Source: Helicobacteraceae bacterium (lineage in GTDB: Bacteria > Campylobacterota > Campylobacteria > Campylobacterales > SZUA-545). From it: a stretch of DNA of 18,595 nucleotides. The stretch is taken from contig JAISMA010000073.1 in assembly GCA_031276985.1 (NCBI GenBank), positions 1 through 18,595 of the forward strand, read 5' to 3'. Positions 14,736 through 18,595 of the stretch are shown here, piece by piece (position 1 is the first letter of the stretch; the number at the start of each line of letters is the position of its first letter). The position numbers and the translations under genes are program-made. The notes beneath the pieces are model-generated. The model did not search any database and was not told the DNA's origin. It saw only the letters and a program-made list of their open reading frames with translations.

Positions 14736-15230
14736 ATGCTTGAAAAAGAACCGATGACCCCCAAAGGCTACGAGAAAATCGCGGGGGAGTTAGAACGCCT
14801 AAAAAACGTTGAGCGCGCCGAAGTCGCGCATGAGATTCAGATTGCGGCGCAACTTGGCGATCTGAAAGAAAACGCCGAATATCACGCCGCCAAAGAGAAG
14901 ATGAATCATCTTGAAAAGCGCGTCGCGTTGCTGGAAGGCTTCATCGCCAAAGCGCAGGTGGTCGATCCGTCCTCGTTGCCGCACAAGCGCGTCAGCTTCG
15001 GCTCAAGCGTAACCCTGCTCGATCTGGAAACGGAAAAAGAGGTTACATACACGATCGTAGGCTCGGTGGAAAGCGACGTTTCGCGCGGTTTGATTTCGTT
15101 CGGATCGCCGCTGGCGCGCGCGCTAATCGGCAAAGAAGAGGGCGCGGACGTAGTAGCCGATCTGCCAAGCGGAATCAAAGAGTTCGAGATCGTTAAGATC
15201 GCCTTTGACCCAACGGCGTTTGAGCGCTAA
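14736..15230 (+). CDS. greA: Transcription elongation factor GreA
   Basis: GreA rescues backtracked RNA polymerase by stimulating cleavage of the 3' RNA end through the secondary channel. The 164-residue protein has the N-terminal coiled coil, with the tip motif GDLKENAEYHAA at 41-52 carrying the acidic pair Asp42 and Glu45. The C-terminal FKBP-like domain has VSFGSSV, YTIVGSVESD and LISFGSPLARALIGKEEG. The motif PMTPKGYEKI at 6-15 is the usual family start, so the ATG at 14736, four bases after AAGGAG, is right. The wording of the C-terminal domain is very like Helicobacter GreA as I remember it. The von Willebrand gene follows after 15 bases, and I recall dut lying beside greA in Helicobacter, so the VWA gene looks inserted between them. 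Confidence 0.96.
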   Translation: MLEKEPMTPKGYEKIAGELERLKNVERAEVAHEIQIAAQLGDLKENAEYHAAKEKMNHLEKRVALLEGFIAKAQVVDPSSLPHKRVSFGSSVTLLDLETEKEVTYTIVGSVESDVSRGLISFGSPLARALIGKEEGADVVADLPSGIKEFEIVKIAFDPTAFER

Positions 15231-15245
15231 ATCAAAGGATACAAA

Positions 15246-16376
15246 ATGAAAAACGGAGCGAAAACATTTCTTGCGGCTCTTGCGGCGGCGTTTTTGGCGT
15301 TTGCTTTTAAGGCGCAGGCGGTCGATTATGTGGGGACAAACGCGCCTAAAACCCGCGTGGAAGTCGTCTTTGTGCTGGATACGACGGGATCGATGAGTAA
15401 TCTTATCGACGGCGCGAAACGCAAAATCTGGTCGATCGCAAACTCGATTATCGATCAAAATCCAAACGCCTACGTTCGAGTCGGATTAGCGGGCTACCGC
15501 GACGTAGGCGACGATTATATAGTGCGCTACTATCCGCTAACGGACGATATGCAAGGCATCTACCAAAAACTGCTCGCCTTCGACGCAAACGGCGGCGGCG
15601 ACACGCCCGAATCGGTCAACGAAGCGCTGGACGTCGCCGTAACGAAAATGGGCTGGAGCGCGGCTGATAAAAAGACGATCCGCGTTATTTTTCTAGTCGG
15701 AGACGCGCCGCCGCACATGGATTACAAGCAAGATCGCAAGTATCAGGAGGTTGTGGCGGAGGCAAGACAGCGCGGAATTATCGTCAATGCCGTGCAAGCG
15801 GGCGATCTAAGCTCCACGCAAAAAATATGGCGCGAGATCGCGCGGCTTGGCGGCGGAGATTACATAGCCATTCCGCAAGACGGCGGGCGCGTGATCGTCA
15901 TTGAAACGCCGTACGACGAGGAGATTATCGTTATTCAGCGAAAGCTAAACTCCACGGCGATTATCTACGGGCATGCCAAGCAACAAGAGATCGCGCAAAA
16001 TCGGCTTGATTCCTACGCTTCCGCGCCGCAATCGATCGCGGCTGAAACGTCTAAATTCGTAAACAAAAACAGCGCGGGCAGAGGAGTCATCACGGGCGGC
16101 GGCGATCTGATCGAAGACGTTAGCGTTGGCGCGAAAAAGCTAAAAGACGTTCCCGTAAAGGAACTGCCCGAAAATATGCAAAACATGTCCGCAAAGCAAA
16201 GAGAGGCGTTTGTGGCGGAACAGATTAAGTTGCGCGACGCGCTCACCAAAGAGCTTGCGGCGGCGCTCGCCAAACGGGACGCCTTTATAGCGAAAGCGGC
16301 AAGCGAAAAAGAGCCTAGCGGAGACAGCTTCGATCGCGCCGTCGCCAGAACGCTCAAAAAGCAGGTGAAAGAGTGA
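15246..16376 (+). CDS. Exported von Willebrand factor type A domain protein
   Basis: This 376-residue protein has a signal peptide with likely cleavage after AQA at 23-25, followed directly by a VWA domain. The metal-ion-dependent adhesion site is DTTGSMS at 45-51 (Asp45, Thr47, Ser49). GGGDTPES and FLVGDAPPHMD supply the other expected loops. The second half has no family name known to me. It ends with an Ala/Lys/Glu-rich helix (SAKQREAFVAEQIKLRDALTK) of coiled-coil character. The overall pattern (IDGAKRKIWSIAN, GYRDVGDDY, PESVNEALDVAV) matches a VWA family I recall from other proteobacteria and unrelated phyla. The role is unknown: protein binding in the periplasm or at the surface is the natural guess. 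AAGGA at 15235-15239 precedes the ATG. The stop overlaps dut as GTGA. Confidence 0.85.
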   Translation: MKNGAKTFLAALAAAFLAFAFKAQAVDYVGTNAPKTRVEVVFVLDTTGSMSNLIDGAKRKIWSIANSIIDQNPNAYVRVGLAGYRDVGDDYIVRYYPLTDDMQGIYQKLLAFDANGGGDTPESVNEALDVAVTKMGWSAADKKTIRVIFLVGDAPPHMDYKQDRKYQEVVAEARQRGIIVNAVQAGDLSSTQKIWREIARLGGGDYIAIPQDGGRVIVIETPYDEEIIVIQRKLNSTAIIYGHAKQQEIAQNRLDSYASAPQSIAAETSKFVNKNSAGRGVITGGGDLIEDVSVGAKKLKDVPVKELPENMQNMSAKQREAFVAEQIKLRDALTKELAAALAKRDAFIAKAASEKEPSGDSFDRAVARTLKKQVKE

Positions 16377-16804
16377 TCCAGATACAAATAAAAAAACTCG
16401 ACGAAAGAGCGCGAATACCCAAATACCAAAGCGACGGCGCGGCGGGCTTTGATCTTCACGCGCTTGAAAACGCCGAAATATCCGCTTGCGATCGCGGCGC
16501 GATCAGAACGGGACTTGCGGTAGCTTTGCCGATTGGCTACGAGCTTCAGGTGCGCCCGCGAAGCGGTTTGGCGCTTAAACACGGCGTTACCGTGCTAAAT
16601 TCGCCCGGCACGGTCGACAGCGATTATCGCGGCGAGTTGATCGTTATTTTGATCAATCTAGGGCGCGAAACTTTCAAAATTAGCGCGGGCGATCGCATCG
16701 CGCAAGCGGTGGTCAAAACCGCTTTGCAAGCCGAGCTGGTCGAAGTTGGCGAACTCGGCGAAACCGATCGCGGCGCGAACGGATTTGGAAGTACGGGCAG
16801 ATGA
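16373..16804 (+). CDS. dut: Deoxyuridine 5'-triphosphate nucleotidohydrolase (dUTPase)
   Basis: Dut hydrolyses dUTP to dUMP and pyrophosphate, keeping uracil out of DNA and feeding dTMP synthesis. The 143-residue protein has all five trimeric dUTPase motifs: SDGAAGFDLHA at 20-30, RPRSGLALKHGV at 61-72, SPGTVDSDYRGEL at 77-89 with catalytic Asp82, GDRIAQAVV at 106-114, and the C-terminal glycine-rich arm DRGANGFGSTGR at 132-143. The start is GTG at 16373 and overlaps the VWA stop (GTGA). No ATG precedes motif 1 at a sensible distance, and translation is probably coupled. Its own stop overlaps the argC ATG. Identification is firm. Confidence 0.96.
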   Translation: MIQIQIKKLDERARIPKYQSDGAAGFDLHALENAEISACDRGAIRTGLAVALPIGYELQVRPRSGLALKHGVTVLNSPGTVDSDYRGELIVILINLGRETFKISAGDRIAQAVVKTALQAELVEVGELGETDRGANGFGSTGR

Positions 16805-17820
16805 AGCAAATTCCCGTCGCCGTGATCGGCGCAAGCGGATTTACGGGCTTGGAGCTGATCAAGATTTTGCTAAATCACCCGCGTTTTGAGATTGCGTTTT
16901 TGGGAGGTAGCGAAGGCGGCGATCTGCTTGAATCGCACCCGTCGCTAAAAGGCGTTTATAGCGCCGCAATCGAAAAAAGCGACGTTGATCGCATTGCCGA
17001 TCGCGCCGCTTTGGCGTTTTTAGCCGTGCCGCACAAACAGGCGACCGCGATTGCGAAAGCGCTGCTAGATCGCGGCGTAAAGGTCGTCGATCTTTCAGCC
17101 GATTACCGCTTGAATCAAGCAAATTACGAAGCGGCGTACGGCGTTAAACACGGCGATTTGGACAATCTGCAAACGGCGGTCTACGGTTTGCCCGAACTCG
17201 TCGGACGCGCCGCGATAGCATCCGCGAGGCTTACGGCAAATCCGGGCTGTTATCCCACCGCGACGATTCTAGCCGCGCTACCTTTTTTGCCGTACGCGGA
17301 TTTGACCGCGCCGATCATCGTCGACGCCAAAAGCGGCGTTTCGGGCGCGGGCAAGCAATGCGTGGATCGCACGCATTTTGTAAACGTCAACGAAAACTGC
17401 TTTACCTACGCGCCGATCGTTCATCGCCACGCGCCCGAAATCAAAGAAAAACTCTCAAGCGCCGCGCAACAGCCGATTGAAGTCGTTTTCGCGCCGCACC
17501 TGCTACCGATTACGCGCGGCATGCTTTCGTCGGTTTATCTGCGCCAAAAAGCGCCGATCGACGATCCCGCCGCGATAGCGCGAAAGTTTTACGCCGAAAA
17601 TCCGTTTGTGCGCGTACGCGACGAAAGCGTTCAGATTAAATGGGTGGCGGGGACGCATTACTGCGATCTTTTCTGCCGATCGCACGCGGGCGTTTTGTTT
17701 GTCCAGAGCGCGATTGATAATCTGCTGCGCGGCGCGGCGAGCGCGGCGGTCGCAAACGCCAATCTTATGTGCGGTTTGCCCTGCGAAACGGCGCTGCCCG
17801 CAATCGCCTATGCGCCCTGA
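16801..17820 (+). CDS. argC: N-acetyl-gamma-glutamyl-phosphate reductase
   Basis: ArgC reduces N-acetyl-glutamyl-5-phosphate to the semialdehyde with NADPH, the third step of arginine synthesis. The 339-residue protein shows the nucleotide-binding GASGFTG at 10-16, LSADYRL at 98-104, the catalytic Cys150 in NPGCYPT at 147-153, SGVSGAGK at about 178-185, HRHAPEI near 203-209 and PHLLPITRGM near 227-236. All family landmarks are present and the length is normal for the single-domain type. The ATG overlaps the dut stop (ATGA). The 3' end overlaps the next gene by 11 bases in another frame. Confidence 0.96.
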   Translation: MKQIPVAVIGASGFTGLELIKILLNHPRFEIAFLGGSEGGDLLESHPSLKGVYSAAIEKSDVDRIADRAALAFLAVPHKQATAIAKALLDRGVKVVDLSADYRLNQANYEAAYGVKHGDLDNLQTAVYGLPELVGRAAIASARLTANPGCYPTATILAALPFLPYADLTAPIIVDAKSGVSGAGKQCVDRTHFVNVNENCFTYAPIVHRHAPEIKEKLSSAAQQPIEVVFAPHLLPITRGMLSSVYLRQKAPIDDPAAIARKFYAENPFVRVRDESVQIKWVAGTHYCDLFCRSHAGVLFVQSAIDNLLRGAASAAVANANLMCGLPCETALPAIAYAP

Positions 17821-18586
17821 TCGCTTCAAAGACGCGCCCGATATTGCCGAAGGCGCGATCTTCATCGCCGATTCGCACTACAACCCGCTTGGGCGAACGG
17901 AAGTTTTGACGCTTTTGGAGGCGATAGCAAACGGCGAAGTGCGAACGCGCCAACTTTTTTTGATGGGCGACATAAGCGATCTGCTAATCGGCAAATTTGC
18001 CTACTCAAAAGAGCGCAACCGCGCGCTAATCGAGGCGATCGATCGCATTGCCGCGAGCGGAATCGAGACGTGGTATTTCGAGGGCAATCACGACTTTATG
18101 CTACGCGGCGTTTTTGACCCGACGGTAAATATCGTCGCAAAAGGCGATCAGCCAAAGCCGTTTATGTTTGAAAACAAGCGCGTTTGGCTGTTGCACGGCG
18201 ATTTTCGCGTGGAGTTGCGCTACGCGATCTACGCCATGTTTATGCGGACGCGAATCGGGCTGTGGCTAACGCACGCGCTAAGTCTTAATTTTTGGGACAA
18301 TCGCCTGCTTAAATCGCTGGAAAAACGGCTGTTTGACAAGCGTTTGCGATACGACATTCCCGATTTCAAAAGCCGTCGCGTTAGGCAAATTAGCGACGTA
18401 ATCTGCTCTGCGGACGTTACGATCGAGGGACATTTTCATCAAAATTGCCGATTTAACGTAAGAGAAAGCGCTTTGTCGGCGCAAAGGCGTCTGTATTGCA
18501 ATATAGCTTCCTTTGCTTGCGAAAAAAGTTTTCTTCGGATACAATCAGAGGAAGGCGTAGTTATGCGCGAAGAAAGATGGGAGTAA
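17810..18586 (+). CDS. LpxH-like metallophosphoesterase (candidate UDP-2,3-diacylglucosamine diphosphatase)
   Basis: This 258-residue calcineurin-fold phosphoesterase has all metal-binding blocks in order: DSH at 21-23, GDISD at 53-57, GNHD at 92-95, HGD at 129-131 and GHFH at 207-210. The helical insert between HGD and GHFH (about 135-195, with a hydrophobic YAIYAMFMRTRIGLWLTHAL run) fits enzymes that act on lipid substrates, as in LpxH, which makes lipid X in lipid A synthesis. It differs from canonical LpxH, for instance DSH in place of the usual D-x-H with Leu and GNHD in place of GNRD, so another lipid or nucleotide substrate is possible. The ATG at 17810 overlaps argC by 11 bases. The family N-terminal EGAIFIADSH lies soon after it, and the frame's earlier open part is argC in another frame. 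Confidence 0.78.
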   Translation: MRPDRFKDAPDIAEGAIFIADSHYNPLGRTEVLTLLEAIANGEVRTRQLFLMGDISDLLIGKFAYSKERNRALIEAIDRIAASGIETWYFEGNHDFMLRGVFDPTVNIVAKGDQPKPFMFENKRVWLLHGDFRVELRYAIYAMFMRTRIGLWLTHALSLNFWDNRLLKSLEKRLFDKRLRYDIPDFKSRRVRQISDVICSADVTIEGHFHQNCRFNVRESALSAQRRLYCNIASFACEKSFLRIQSEEGVVMREERWE

Positions 18587-18590
18587 TCAA

Positions 18591-18595
18591 ATGGC
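18591..18595 (+). CDS. Start of the next gene (cut by the window edge)
   Basis: ATGGC begins four bases after the phosphoesterase stop. A GGGAG stretch at 18579-18583, inside the end of that gene, lies at a usable distance upstream. Only one full codon is visible, so nothing can be said about the product. Confidence 0.4.

Noticed and set aside
1..18595. CRISPR array, insertion sequence, tRNA or rRNA gene
   Set aside because: No regularly spaced repeats, transposase motifs, terminal inverted repeats with target duplications, or tRNA-like cloverleaf with a T-loop consensus were seen. The intergenic gaps are too short to hide most of these.

Overview
The window looks like chromosomal DNA of a Campylobacterota (epsilonproteobacterial) bacterium. 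The evidence is a bacterial N-glycosylation pair (a PglB-type oligosaccharyltransferase and a PglA-like glycosyltransferase), the block folD-lepB-M50 protease whose order I recall from Helicobacter, and a GreA whose sequence reads like Helicobacter GreA. The G+C content (roughly half) is high for that phylum. Two word biases stand out: the octamer GCGATCGC is frequent, and the tetramer GGCC is almost absent. I cannot name a genus.

Layout. (1) 5-3330, minus strand: folD, lepB, an M50 site-2-type protease and rsmH form one housekeeping operon, read from a TATAAT box so close to the folD ATG that the transcript may be leaderless. (2) 3381-3698, plus strand: a small exported c-type cytochrome, divergent from folD. 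(3) 3824-8583, plus strand: an operon of a four-histidine DUF4405-like membrane protein, a TolC-family outer-membrane protein, a MacA-like adaptor, a MacB-type ATPase and a MacB-type permease. Each junction is a 4-base ATGA overlap. Together they describe a tripartite ABC efflux or export pump with an unusual first member. (4) 8616-9419: an exported serine esterase. (5) 9449-14546: pglB, an AsnB-type glutamine amidotransferase and a PglA-like glycosyltransferase, overlapping and visibly AT-richer than the flanks. (6) 14547-14735: a gene-free stretch with GC-rich hairpins and a textbook G-quadruplex motif upstream of greA. (7) 14736-18586: greA, an exported von Willebrand factor A protein, dut, argC and an LpxH-like phosphoesterase, tightly packed or overlapping, with the start of a further gene at the right edge.

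How the parts relate. Region 5 would attach glycans to periplasmic proteins. The PglB homologue keeps the known catalytic motifs and the arginine that imposes the acidic -2 sequon rule, and it carries two such sequons itself. The exported esterase just upstream carries one too. The observations most worth a second look are the DUF4405-pump coupling, the amidotransferase embedded in the glycosylation genes, the G-quadruplex before greA, the possible leaderless folD mRNA, the methionine-free cytochrome, and the GGCC and GCGATCGC word biases. No mobile element, CRISPR array, tRNA or rRNA was recognised.
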